Source: Tillandsia leiboldiana (taxonomy: Eukaryota > Streptophyta > Magnoliopsida > Poales > Bromeliaceae). From it: 64,000 nt of DNA. Under the pieces are notes generated by a model. That model searched no databases and had not been told where the DNA came from. It saw only the letters and a list, made by a program, of their open reading frames with translations. Positions 10,663-21,651 of this stretch are shown here, piece after piece. The position numbers and the translations under genes were made by a program. The stretch is from assembly GCA_029204045.2 (NCBI GenBank), contig CM055077.1, forward strand, positions 4,025,210-4,089,209, read 5' to 3'. Position 1 is the first letter of the stretch; every line of letters begins with the position of its first letter.

Positions 10663-13600
10663 TGTCACGCCCCGGTGTCGAAACTGCGACCCGGGCTCGC
10701 CAACAGATCCGCTGCCCATACGAGAAGCCCCGTATAGACGAAGCGACTAACCTGCAAAAGATCAACTATACTATACAGATATCAGAGCTGAAAGTAAACT
10801 GCTAGAAAAGAGAAAATATATATACAACACAAAGCCCTCACCAAAGCGCATAAGTCTCTCAAGCAGTAAAATAAAAGTACAACTCTATACCTCACTACAA
10901 GATCTCTCAACATGAACTCACAAAAGTAAGTGGTACATCTACTCTCAGGACGATGACTGGTAGGGAACTATCTCGCGACTCCCTTACCTCGATCAGAAGA
11001 AGCAGCAACAGGAGCAACATGAGCAGGAGTAGAAGACCCTGTGGGAAAAGACACCACGACGGGTGTGAGAACTACGTCCCAAGTAGTTCTCAGTGGGTGC
11101 CGCCAACAAGCCCGACGGTCTGCCCACTAAGTCTACTAGAGGCATAAAGTAACAATATAAAACTGAAATGAAAGGGCTGGAAAAGTAACTCTACAGCTAC
11201 TATGGCTCTATCTAGATGCTCAAGAAAATGGAACAGATGAAACATGATGCATCTACTAATACACACAATACTCACCAAATCTAAACTGACTGCCGCAAAG
11301 GGTCCAGTCAAACCTGCGCCCACCTACTGCCGCACATCCTCAACAGGACGGGTCTACCGTAGGGTGTCCGTGACTGCCAAAACTGGCCCAGCCAGAGGGA
11401 CTGCGTCGACAAGTCGCGATAGCAAGTAATAGGCCCAACTCCGGAGTGGCACTCGAGGGGCGCGACCCCAACGAGGAAAGTATCAGCGCATCTCTGTCGA
11501 GCTCGAATATGGCTCATGCAGGCTAAAGTCCAAACCACGATCACAAGATCGACTAACAACACCAACGCTCACACACAGGCTGGAAAACCACACAGCCGGG
11601 GGCCACCGTCCACCAGACGGCTCCCACAACAGAACACTAAACTTACAGGAAATACCGACACCATAAGGGTTCGGAAACCCGATAGACCGGTGCTAAGAAC
11701 CCTATCAAACAAGAACAGACTCTAGGCTCCGCCTATCGAAGTTCCCGACCCCTTTATAGTTCGGGAAAGCAAAACCTCGGTACGACACGTCGAAAGCACC
11801 GACAGGGCCCGAAAGTCCCGGGAGACCTACACCTACAACCCTATCAAACAAGAACAGGTTCCAGGCTCGGCCCCCGTGGCTTTCGTCCCGACAAAGGAAC
11901 GGCCCCTAGAACCTAGATCACTCGAGTCCTTTCGAGTGGGGAGATTTACAAGAAAAAGGTGACATTTGATATTGAAAATCATTTGATCTAGAAGAAATCC
12001 ATATTTAATGATTTTAGTTCTCTTTAGAAAACAGTTAGAAAAATAAGTGTTGTACCCAAGCCCCGAATGGCTGATGCCTTTGTCCAATCAAACAAGAACA
12101 GACTCCAGCGGCCCTTCGATGCTTGGAAGAAAACATTGGTAAACTAAAAATCATGTGTATGTCGAAAAGGGTCCTGGGTTCTAGGTCCGGCGATCACTAG
12201 AAAACTACCGCCACTAACACAGTGGCGACAACCCAAACAAGGGAAAACCAGATCTCCCGGGTCCACCGTTTACCCCAAACGGTTCCCGGTACAGACAAGC
12301 GAACCACTGCATCTACCAGACTCCACTCTGCTCCCAAGCACGAGTGCAAATGCATCCCACACTAAAAGAAGTCCCGACCGCTCGGCCCACTACCCGGGCG
12401 AGGATAACACTAAGTCCAGGAATGAAACATAAAGTGTGGATGTCTAAACATAAATAACCCTAGCCCAAGTGAGGGTTTTCTACTGGTCTGGTTACACATG
12501 CAACATATGACGGGGGTGCTAGGTCAGGTTCCAACATAACAATTATTTAACATGATAGTAGGAAGCAAGAGATCACAAGATCGACAGATAAAACAAGGAA
12601 CAACAATTCCTACACTCTAGCATGCTACCCAAATCCAATCACTATCATGCATGATTCTATATCAATAGAATTAGAGCACAGTCCATAGATCTTGAAAGCA
12701 AGCCACCCACCTGAAACGCTAACTGTCCGGAGTCGTACAACTGAGAAAACCAGGAAAATAACAGCTCTATGTCCAACAGGTTCAGCACAGTCCACAATCC
12801 CTCCTGGGTACAATACAAAGTCCACAAATACACATAAGTTCCCAAAACTGCTCTTCCAACCACATACAATTTCAGTCCCAAAGATGCTTAAATTTCACCT
12901 GCTGATAATGCCCAGAAAATTCCCAGAAAAATATCACAGCGATCCTCGCGTCGATATCTTCGAAACGGTACCTTGCACGCCCAAATCCGAGTTCCGAAGG
13001 TCAAGATACAAATCCGGCAAGGCGGTGTACTCGAAAGATTTCTGCACCAAAACTGTAGCACTGAATACAGGAAAAACGGGATTTTCACCTCCAATAGAAA
13101 CTTTGTAAAAATCCAAGAAAAATACGAGCTTGTTCCTTATGATCTGTAGATGAAAACTTGTATAAGCACGCCTCCGTCTGACGCTCGTGCGCGAAGATAC
13201 GGCCAAAACACTCTGCTCTGTCACAGAAATCCACACAGAAAAAGGGGTCACTGTGTTGCCTCGGGATCCGTGCCAAAACCTCTAAACGGGAAGGTGCAAT
13301 CAAACGAAAGATGAAGCCCTACCTCTTAGGAGTCTGTTGGCGCAAGAATCACAGAAAAAGGATCTCGGGGTAGACCAGGGGAGCTAAAACACTGCTGCTG
13401 CGCCGAAGAAGAACACAGGAACCACAACGTCGCGCCGCGCCGAAAAATCTATAACCTCGGGATTCGAGCCTCCAAAAATTCTGAAACTCCGCAGGAAGAT
13501 CAAGGATTAAGAGAGGAAAAATTCAACAAGAGGAAGCTCGGGGAGATCTTGCACAGACTGAGAGAAAAAGGGCTGCAAAGAGGGCTCGGGCTGCCTATTT

Positions 13601-14558
13601 ATAGGCCCAAAGAAACAATTCGGATAATACCGAAATTGTCCCAAGATTCGGGCGGCTACAGTGCGGCCAAGCCCGGTTTCGGGCGCGCACAGTGCGGCCC
13701 GGCCCGGCCCAGCCCGCACACGGGATCCAGCCGGACGCCTGCTTGGTCCGACCCGCCCTGGGACTCGACACGTGTCCCACGAACAACGGACAGCCGTGCA
13801 AGCCCGGCCGGGAAGCGGCGCGTGTCCCCTGCCCGGTCAACGGGGTGGGTGGAGCAGCTCACCTGCCCCCATCTGCCCGCCTGCACGCCCTGTACGGCAC
13901 CTGCCCGGCGCGCGCGCTGCGTGGACCGCGCGCGCGTGAGCCGGCCACTCGTGGGCCGCCACGTGGCGCGCCCTGGTGCATGCACCAGGCCGCGAGCCCC
14001 CGTGGACCGCGCACACTACGCCCGCCAATAGCGAGCTGCCACATGTCCACAGCGCTGGCCCATGCACCCGCGCCAACACTCGGTGGACCGCGCCGTATGG
14101 ACCGACCAATCCGGTGCTGCCACGTGGATTCCCGCCGGTCCACGCGCCCCGCGGTGTACCCCGGCCCATTCCCCTGCGCTCCGTGGACCCAGCTGCGTGC
14201 GCCGGCCAATCAGGGCCTGCCACGTGGCGCCCCCGCCGGTCCACGGCTCCCCCATGCACCAGAAATCCAGTAAATTTTTCGGGAGTCCGTTTTTGGGAAT
14301 CCGGACTCAGAATTTGGCAAACAAAAAGCCATTTTCAAGCGTTTTTCCATGCTGAATCCATTCCCGCCGTCTGTTTGGCCTAATTCTTTTTCAAAATTTC
14401 GGCAAACCCAGCCGAAAGCCAACACAGCTAATAAAACCTTACAGGGTCCATCTGTGGCATCCCATTGATGCACCATGGGCCAGAAACACCAACACCAGGT
14501 GTTCTAACAATGGATTCATCGGAAAAAAAAATGCTGCATGGGGTTCGGGGGTCCTACA
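10663..14558 (-). mobile_element. Gypsy family 1, 3' LTR (minus orientation)
   Basis: Read on the minus strand it starts TGTAGGACCCCC and ends GGCGTGACA, and a polypurine tract (GTGGGGGAGGA, 14559-14569) lies just outside its 5' end, so this is the 3' LTR of a minus-strand element. A TATA box (CTATAAATAG) is at 13595-13604 on the minus strand. The GC-rich U3 (13.7-14.25 kb) carries repeated CCACGTGG boxes. It is nearly identical to 17227-21157 reversed. Long open frames inside it on both strands are by-products of GC richness. Confidence 0.88.
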
Positions 14559-14569
14559 TCCTCCCCCAC
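14559..14569 (-). promoter_or_regulatory. Polypurine tract of gypsy family 1
   Basis: On the minus strand GTGGGGGAGGA abuts the LTR start TGTAGG. The same tract sits at 28715-28725 in gypsy family 2. It primes plus-strand DNA synthesis during reverse transcription. Confidence 0.85.
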
Positions 14570-15389
14570 TAAAAGGAAGTTTCGTCCCCGAAACAAAACA
14601 CGCCACAACAATAAAACTAAAACAATCAAAACAACCAAGAACGCAACACTAAACTAACAAGAAAGATACGGCTCCACCAGCAGGAAAGTCATCAACTTCA
14701 ACCCTCGATTTAGAAAACAGCTGAAATTAGCGAAAAGTCCGAAAATTTCGAAAAATCAGTGCCTTCGCCCCAATCAAACAAGAACAGGTTCGGGCACTGT
14801 CTCCATTTCTGGAGCAATCTTTCGATGTTTTCGTCCTGTTCGTAAATTTCAGTACAAAGGCGAGAAAATTGAGAGAAGTGTTGGTGCCGTTCCTGCTGTG
14901 GCCACAAAAGAAAGCTATCCCTAACCGAGACTCCTAAGGACATAACCACTAGTCCTAAACATCACGTCTGCTCCCGAGGTGGCGTCTGTCCACAGTCGCT
15001 GAAGCCCATGCTGTTGGAAGGATACGCCGACAATCCGAGAAAACGAACTCCTCCAGTCCAACTCGCAGAAGGATAACTGCTTTCATTCCATCATCAGTCG
15101 TAGCACAGCACCGCACCAATCAGTCCAACCTGAGTGCTCAATCCAAGTCCTGGAGCTGTCCTTGAATCGTCACATCAGCAAGTGAAGTCCCAAGTCTCAA
15201 CTGCACTGATCATACACCGCGATCCTCCTCTACTCATAGGATACTGGGAAGAATCCAATCGCTAAAACATGTAGCAGAAATTCCTAACCCATACCCATGC
15301 AAGGATGCCGATGCAGATACTCAACCAATAAAGCAGAAGAATGCAGCGGTAACAAAATGCTCAACTCAGCTAACTGAAATAAAATCATA
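14570..15389 (-). other. Gypsy 1 internal region lacking pol
   Basis: About 0.8 kb between the polypurine tract and the protease start. In the full-length relative at 25.5-37 kb the corresponding interval holds protease, reverse transcriptase, RNase H and integrase (about 3.6 kb). Here none of those motifs is found, so most of pol is deleted or replaced. No other gene is recognised. Confidence 0.65.
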
Positions 15390-16786
15390 CCTGCCGCGGC
15401 ATGATCCGCTGCCGGGGTGTCCTCCACCAGGGCTGCATAAACCCGTCCACTGGGTGCTGCAGGTCGTCGTCCCGTCTGTCCCGACGTCGTGGCCCACTCT
15501 GTCCGCTGGTGTGCCGGAGGGTTTCCCGCTGCATGGATGGGCAAGGGGGGTGCTGTCGCAATCGGCCGCACTGACAAAATGGCCTGGGGGCAAGCTGCGC
15601 GGAAATGTCCCGACTCTCCACAGAGGAAACACCGCCTCTATCTCTGATCACACTGTGACGGTGGATGAGGCCCGCCACAAATGACACACCGCTCCCGTCG
15701 CTGCTGCCGATACTGCTGCTGCTGCGGGGGCCCACCAGATCTCCGGCGCCTACGAAACCCCCGACCCTCTGGATGAGATCGTGGAGGTCTCGGAGGTCCC
15801 TGCCGGCTCGTCTGACCCTCATCCTCCAGTGCTGGGCGCTTCGCCCCCGAAATCCCTGCGGGAGCTGGGGCCACCTCTGCCATCACTGCCTCTCCACACT
15901 CAACATATAAAGCCTGCTCCATCGAAGCCTCTAAAGTCTGCAATCTGTGGGAGCGAACAAGCTGATAAATGTCCTGACGCAGCCCCCGCTCGAACATGTA
16001 GATCCGGTGAGACTCGTCCCTGGCCGCGTGAGGCATACTAGCCAATAGCTGATTGAATTCGGCTATGTATGCATTCACGGGCCGATCTCCCTGGCGGAGA
16101 TTTCTCAGCCGCTCCTCCAATCTCTGGCGAACACTCTCATGAAAGAAGGCCCCTAGAAGAAGTCTGCGGAACTCCGCCCAAGGAAGAATCTGCGTCCCAG
16201 GCGGACCAACAGGCCGCACACGCCGCTACCAAGCCTCGGCGTTGCTCTCCAAGAAGTGTGTAGCCAAGAAGACCCGAAATCGATCCTCAACAAACAAACT
16301 CTCAAAATGACGCTCCATGGCCGTGATCCAAGACTCTGCCTCCCACGGCTCAGCACTCATACTAGAAAAACGGGGTGGATCAAACCGGCGGAACCTCATC
16401 AACAGATCCACCACCGCACTCTGCTCAGCCAAAGTCAAAGGTCCCGTCGACCCTGGCGGTGGTATGCAAGAAACTGGCTCGACAGGAATAGCCGGCGCTG
16501 ACGGAACCACAGGGGACGCCACAGCTGGTGAAGAAGGCACAGGCGAACACTCAGGGGGTGCTACCACTGGCTGCGTCCTCTGCTCTAAAAGAAGCATCAT
16601 CCGACCAAAGGCCTCCTCCTGGCGCTGAGAAGCCTCCTCCTGGCGCCGCACCGCCTCAGACAACTGTGCCACCTGGGCACGGAGCTCCAGAACCTCCCTC
16701 TGCTGTCCCTGCCCCGAGTCCTCCTGCTCAGGCTCATCGGAGGGGAAAGGCTGAGAACGCGTCTGTACCCTGCGTCGGGGAGGCAT
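15390..16786 (-). pseudogene. Gypsy family 1 gag (plus protease start), broken
   Basis: The start chosen is the ATG of the MPPRR motif at 16786, matching the family 2 gag. Recognisable parts are a Pro/Gln-rich N-terminus with a heptad-like segment, the retrotransposon capsid domain (motifs RFDPPRFS, ERHFESLF, FLESNAEAW, NLRQGDRPV, YMFERGLR), an Arg/Gln-rich linker with CVICGGPHP, and a CCHC knuckle CFLCGESGHFRAAC near 15600. Two in-frame TAG stops interrupt it: one after FLESNAEAW near 16227, where family 2 has Trp, and one near 15640 before the knuckle. The frame then enters the protease leader (SGRVYAA near 15440) in the same frame and is lost near 15390. Gag would form the particle that packages element RNA; this copy cannot. 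Confidence 0.85.
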
Positions 16787-17064
16787 CGCGCTCACCTGCA
16801 ACACACATGCAAACATCAGGACAGTACCAAATAACACTCGACCCAATTCAGCGAAAGTCAAAGGCATGTCCCCCTTCCCGTAGTACTATGTTGTCTGCAG
16901 CCATCATAGTTGCCACCGAAGGAAGACATGTCGGTCACTCATCCCATCCCTGGAAGAGTTGGAACCCAATCTGGACTCTCGCTAGCAGTCATGACTCTCA
17001 CGTAGTCATCCTAATGTCCAACCACAAGCCTAGGGTTTCTAAGTCCACAATAACCTACAACCTA

Positions 17065-17077
17065 GGCTCTGATACCA
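17065..17077 (-). promoter_or_regulatory. Primer-binding site (initiator tRNA-Met type), minus strand
   Basis: On the minus strand TGGTATCAGAGCC lies two bases after the end of the Cassandra-type LTR (GCGTCACA-GT) and before a gypsy leader (TAGG...). In family 2 the same leader follows a gypsy LTR, so LTR and leader come from different elements and join within this 13-bp site. Confidence 0.85.
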
Positions 17078-17079
17078 AC

Positions 17080-17226
17080 TGTGACGCCCCACTTCCCAGG
17101 GGGTCACCCATCCTAGAACTACTCTAGCTCTAGCACGCTTAACTCTCATGTTCCTCTTGGATCTTGCTACCATCCAAAATGCTATAGCCGGGTTAAGAGA
17201 TTTAGTCCTATTATATCATTTACTGA
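17080..17226 (-). mobile_element. Cassandra-type TRIM LTR, 3' portion (inverted)
   Basis: This is the complement of bases in 21385-21562, lacking roughly the first 35-40 bases of the LTR. It keeps the 5S rRNA-like stretch: AGTTAAGCGTGCT (17132-17144, minus) and TAGTTCTAGGATGGGTGACC (17102-17121, minus), which correspond to the A box and C box of plant 5S rRNA genes. It ends GGGGCGTCACA at 17080. It abuts the gypsy LTR start TGTAGG at 17227 directly. Confidence 0.82.
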
Positions 17227-20200
17227 TGTAGGACCCCCGAACCCCATGCAGCATTTTTTTTTCCGATGAATCCACTGTTAGAACACCTGGTGTTGGTGTA
17301 TCTGGCACATGGTGCATCAATGGGATGCCACAGATGGACCCTGTAAGGTTTTATTAGCTGTGTTGGCTTTCGGCTGGGTTTGCCGAAATTTTGAAAAAGA
17401 ATTAGGCCAAACAGACGGCGGGAATGGATTCAGCACGGAAAAACGCTTGAAAATGGCTTTTTGTTTGCCAAATTCTGAGTCCGGATTCCCAAAAACGGAC
17501 TCCCGGAAAATTTACTGGATTTCTGGTGCATGGGGGAGCCGTGGACCGGCGGGGGCGCCACGTGGCAGGCCCTGATTGGCCGGCGCACGCAGCTGGGTCC
17601 ACGGAGCGCAGGGGAATGGGCCGGGGTGCACCGCGAGGCGCGTGGACCGGCGGGAATCCACGTGGCAGCACCGGATTGGTCGGTCCATACGGCGCGGTCC
17701 ACCGAGTGTTGGCGCGGGTGCATGGGCCGGCGCTGTGGACACGTGGCAGCTCGCTATTGGTTGGCGTAGTGTGCGCGGTCCACGGGGGCTCGCGGCCTGG
17801 CGCATGCACCAGGGCGCGCCACGTGGCGGCCCACGAGTGGCCGGCTCACGCGGGCGCGGTCCACGCAGCGCGCGCGCCGGGCAGGTGCCGTACAGGGCGT
17901 GCAGGCGGGCAGGTGGGGGCAGGTGAGCTGCTCCACCCACCCCGTTGACCGGGCAGGGGACACGCGCCGCTTCCCGGCCGGGCTTGCACGGCTGTCCGTT
18001 GTTCGTGGGACACGTGTCGAGTCCCAGGGCGGGTCGGACCAAGCAGGCGTCCGGCTGGATCCCGTGTGCGGGCTGGGCCGGGCCGGGCCGCACTGTGCGC
18101 GCCCGAAACCGGCCGGGCCGGGCCGCACTGTGCGCGCCCGAAACCGGGCTTGGCCGCACTGTAGCCGCCCGAATCTTGGGACAATTTCGGTATTATCCGA
18201 ATTGTTTCTTTGGGCCTATAAATAGGCAGCCCGAGCCCTCTTTGCAGCCCTTTTTCTCTCAGTCTGTGCAAGATCTCCCCGAGCTTCCTCTTGATGAATT
18301 TTTCCTCTCTTAATCCTTGATCTTTCTGCGGAGTTTCAGAATTTTTGGAGGCTCGAATCCCGAGGTTACAGATTTTTTGGCGCGGCGCGACGTTGTGGTT
18401 CCTGTGTTCTTCTTCGGCGCAGCAGCAGTGTTTTAGCTCCCCTGGTCTACCCCGAGATCCTTTTTCTGTGATTCTTGCGCCAACAGACTCCTAAGAGGTA
18501 GGGCTTCATCTTTCGTTTGATTGCACCTTCCTGTTTCGAGGTTTTGGCATAGATCCCGAGGCAACACAGTGACCCCTTTTTCTGTGTGGATTTCTGTGAC
18601 AGAGCAGAGTGTTTTGGCCGTATCTTCGCGCCCGAGCGTCAGACGGAGGCGTGCTTATACAAGTTTTCATCTACAGATCACAAGGAACAAGCTCGTATTT
18701 TTCTTGGATTTTTCCAGAGTTTCTATTGGAGGTGAAAATCCCCTTTTTCCTGTATTCAGTGCTACAGTTTTGGTGCAGAAATCTTTCGAGTACACCGCCT
18801 TGCCGGATTTGTATCTTGACCTTCGGAACTCGGATTTGGGCGTGCAAGGTACCGTTTCGAAGATATCGACGCGAGGATCACTGTGATATTTTTCTGGGAA
18901 TTTTCTGGGCATTATCAGCAGGTGAAATTTAAGCATCTTTGGGACTGAAATTGTATGTGGTTGGAAGAGCAGTTTTGGGAACTTATGTGTATTTGTGGAC
19001 TTTGTATTGTACCCAGGAGGGATTGTGGACTGTGCTGAACCTGTTGGACATAGAGCTGTTATTTTTCCTGGTTTTCTCAGTTGTACGACTCCGGACAGTT
19101 AGCGTTTCAGGTGGGTGGCTTGCTTTCAAGATCTATGGACTGTGCTCTAATTCTATTGATATAGAATCATGCATGATAGTGATTGGATTTGGGTAGCATG
19201 CTAGAGTGTAGGAATTGTTGTTCCTTGTTTTATCTGTCGATCTTGTGATCTCTTGCTTCCTACTATCATGTTAAATAATTGTTATGTTGGAACCTGACCT
19301 AGCACCCCCGTCATATGTTGCATGTGTAACCAGACCAGTAGAAAACCCTCACTTGGGCTAGGGTTATTTATGTTTAGACATCCACACTTTATGTTTCATT
19401 CCTGGACTTAGTGTATCCTCGCCCGGGTAGTGGGCCGAGCGGTCGGGACTTCTTTTAGTGTGGGATGCATTTGCACTCGTGCTTGGGAGCAGAGTGGAGT
19501 CTGGTAGATGCAGTGGTTCGCTTGTCTGTACCGGGAACCGTTTGGGGTAAACGGTGGACCCGGGAGATCTGGTTTTCCCCTGTTTGGGTTGTCGCCACTG
19601 TGTTAGTGGCGGTAGTTTTCTAGTGATCGCCGGACCTAGAACCCAGGACCCTTTTCGACATACACATGATTTTTAGTTTACCAATGTTTTCTTCCAAGCA
19701 TCGAAGGGCCGCTGGAGTCTGTTCTTGTTTGATTGGACAAAGGCATCAGCCCTTCGGGACTTGGGTACAACACTTATTTTTCTAACTGTTTTCTAAAGAG
19801 AACTAAAATCATTAAATATGGATTTCTTCTAGATCAAATGATTTTCAGTAACAAATGTCACCTTTTTCTTGTAAATCTCCCCACTCGAAAGGACTCGAGT
19901 GATCTGGGTTCTAGGGGCCGTTCCTTTGTCGGGACGAAAGCCACGGGGGCCGAGCCTGGAACCTGTTCTTGTTTGATAGGGTTGTAGGTGTAGGTCTCCC
20001 GGGACTTTCGGGCCCTGTCGGTGCTTTCGGCGTGTCGTACCGAGGTTTTGCTTTCCCGAACTATCAGGGGGTCGGGAACTTCGATAGGCGGAGCCTAGAG
20101 TCTGTTCTTGTTTGATAGGGTTCTTAGCACCAATCTATCGGGTTTCCGAACCCTTATGGTGTCGGTCTTTCCTGTGAGTTTAGTGTTCTGTTGTGGGAGC

Positions 20201-21157
20201 CGTCTGGTGGACGGTGGCCCCCGGCTGTGTGGTTTTCCAGCCTGTGTGTGAGCGTTGGTGTTGTTAGTCGATCTTGTGATCGTGGTTTGGACTTTAGCCT
20301 GCATGAGCCATATTCGAGCTCGACAGAGATGCGCTGATACTTTCCTCGTTGGGGTCGCGCCCCTCGAGTGCCACTCCGGAGTTGGGCCTATTACTTGCTA
20401 TCGCGACTTGTCGACGCAGTCCCTCTGGCTGGGCCAGTTTTGGCAGTCACGGACACCCTACGGTAGACCCGTCCTGTTGAGGATGTGCGGCAGTAGGTGG
20501 GCGCAGGTTTGACTGGACCCTTTGCGGCAGTCAGTTTAGATTTGGTGAGTATTGTGTGTATTAGTAGATGCATCATGTTTCATCTGTTCCATTTTCTTGA
20601 GCATCTAGATAGAGCCATAGTAGCTGTAGAGTTACTTTTCCAGCCCTTTCATTTCAGTTTTATATTGTTACTTTATGCCTCTAGTAGACTTAGTGGGCAG
20701 ACCGTCGGGCTTGTTGGCGGCACCCACTGAGAACTACTTGGGACGTAGTTCTCACACCCGTCGTGGTGTCTTTTCCCACAGGGTCTTCTACTCCTGCTCC
20801 TGTTGCTCCTGTTGCTGCTTCTTCTGATCGAGGTAAGGGAGTCGCGAGATAGTTCCCTACCAGTCATCGTCCTGAGAGTAGATGTACCACTTACTTTTGT
20901 GAGTTCATGTTGAGAGATCTTGTAGTGAGGTATAGAGTTGTACTTTTATTTTACTGCTTGAGAGACTTATGCGCTTTGGTGAGGGCTTTGTGTTGTATAT
21001 ATATTTTCTCTTTTCTAGCAGTTTACTTTCAGCTCTGATATCTGTATAGTATAGTTGATCTTTTGCAGGTTAGTCGCTTCGTCAATACGGGGCTTCCCGT
21101 ATGGGCAGCGGATCTGTTGGCGAGCCCGGGTCGCAGTTTCGACGCCGGGGCGTGACA
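17227..21157 (+). mobile_element. Gypsy family 1, other LTR (plus orientation, inverted relative to its partner)
   Basis: It runs TGTAGGACCCCC to GGGGCGTGACA, 3931 bp against 3896 in the left arm. The 35-base difference is a tandem duplication around 18103-18140 in the GC-rich U3. A TATA box CTATAAATAG is at 18216-18225. Bases 21158-21164 (GATTAAG) are the normal gypsy spacer before the primer-binding site, so this should be the 5' LTR, but it points away from the gag remnant. CACGTG boxes lie at about 17560, 17658, 17740, 17819 and 18011. Confidence 0.88.
18216..18225 (+). promoter_or_regulatory. TATA box of the plus-strand gypsy 1 LTR
   Basis: CTATAAATAG stands between the GC-rich U3 with CACGTG boxes and a pyrimidine-rich leader (TTTTTCTCTCAG). 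The identical motif is in the opposite LTR (13595-13604, minus). Transcription from here would run right into the Cassandra part and the minisatellite array. Confidence 0.7.
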
Positions 21158-21384
21158 GATTAAGTGGTATCAGAGCCATTCACCAGCCGGAAATGTGAGA
21201 TGAGTCTCGGCTGAGCTAGGGTTATATAGCGGGTAGAGCGAGGCTCCCCGGCTAATGACCGTTGTGAGTGGAGTGCAGCTCCTCACAAGGTCGGCTAAGG
21301 CTAGCGAGACAAGTCTCACATCGCCTGGTGCTTGTGAGTGTGCTTGAGCCTGACGTGGACGTCAGGGCTTAAAGGGGGGAAGAA
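21158..21384 (+). mobile_element. Cassandra-type TRIM internal domain
   Basis: The domain is 227 bp, with the primer-binding site TGGTATCAGAGCC at 21165-21177 and a purine tract AAAGGGGGGAAGAA (21371-21384) directly before the next LTR. There is no coding capacity, as expected for a TRIM. The first bases (GATTAAG) are gypsy-type and the rest follows from the Cassandra element, so the switch occurs in the primer-binding site. Confidence 0.8.
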
Positions 21385-21562
21385 TGTGACACCCCCGGAA
21401 TTTGGATTAGTCCTATATATAAATGATATAATAGGACTAAATCTCTTAACCCGGCTATAGCATTTTGGATGGTAGCAAGATCCAAGAGGAACATGAGAGT
21501 TAAGCGTGCTAGAGCTAGAGTAGTTCTAGGATGGGTGACCTCCTGAGAAGTGGGGCGTCACA
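21385..21562 (+). mobile_element. Cassandra-type TRIM 3' LTR with 5S rRNA-like sequence
   Basis: A 178-bp LTR, TGTGACACCCCC to GGGGCGTCACA, followed by the target duplication GAAAA. Bases 21498-21547 resemble the 3' half of plant 5S rRNA: AGTTAAGCGTGCT (A-box position), then GAGTAGTTCTAGGATGGG and GTGACCTCCTG (C-box position). LTRs containing 5S-derived sequence define Cassandra TRIMs. A hairpin (TTAGTCCTAT / ATAGGACTAA) lies at 21407-21440. It is not a functional 5S gene, because the 5' half is absent. Confidence 0.85.
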
Positions 21563-21651
21563 GAAAAGATGCACGTTCAATTATTTTTTCTATTCATTTT
21601 TTTTTTCCAAATATTTTTTTCCATTTTTTTTGTAAGCATCCAATTTAATAT
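21563..21651 (+). repeat. Continuation of the X1 arm after the composite insertion
   Basis: The sequence starting GAAAAGATGCACGTTCAATT is the direct continuation of 10662 when compared with the uninterrupted copy on the minus strand at 38720-38825. It connects the arm to the minisatellite array. Confidence 0.85.

Larger units (their letters stand above)
10663..21562. mobile_element. Composite Cassandra TRIM / gypsy insertion with inverted LTRs
   Basis: The 10.9-kb block is bounded by GAAAA on both sides. Order: gypsy LTR on minus (10663-14558), gypsy PPT and internal remnant on minus (14559-17064), primer-binding site on minus, part of a Cassandra-type LTR on minus (17080-17226), gypsy LTR on plus (17227-21157), primer-binding site on plus, Cassandra internal region and 3' LTR on plus (21158-21562). 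The simplest history is Cassandra insertion, then gypsy insertion into its 5' LTR in opposite orientation, then inversion between the two primer-binding sites plus loss of the first Cassandra bases. The history is inference; the arrangement is directly visible. Confidence 0.8.

Noticed and set aside
13549..14383. Long overlapping open frames on both strands in the gypsy LTRs (also 17309-18313, 27584-28487, 36057-36788)
   Set aside because: These are GC-rich U3 sequences with few stop codons in any frame. The frames overlap on both strands, match no family and differ between the two LTRs of the same element.
17102..17144. 5S rRNA gene
   Set aside because: Only the 3' half of 5S-like sequence is present, inside an LTR with TG...CA ends and element hallmarks, which fits a Cassandra TRIM.
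21165..21177. tRNA-Met gene suggested by TGGTATCAGAGCC
   Set aside because: Only 13 bases match the complement of a tRNA 3' end and they sit next to an LTR, so it is a primer-binding site. No cloverleaf is present.
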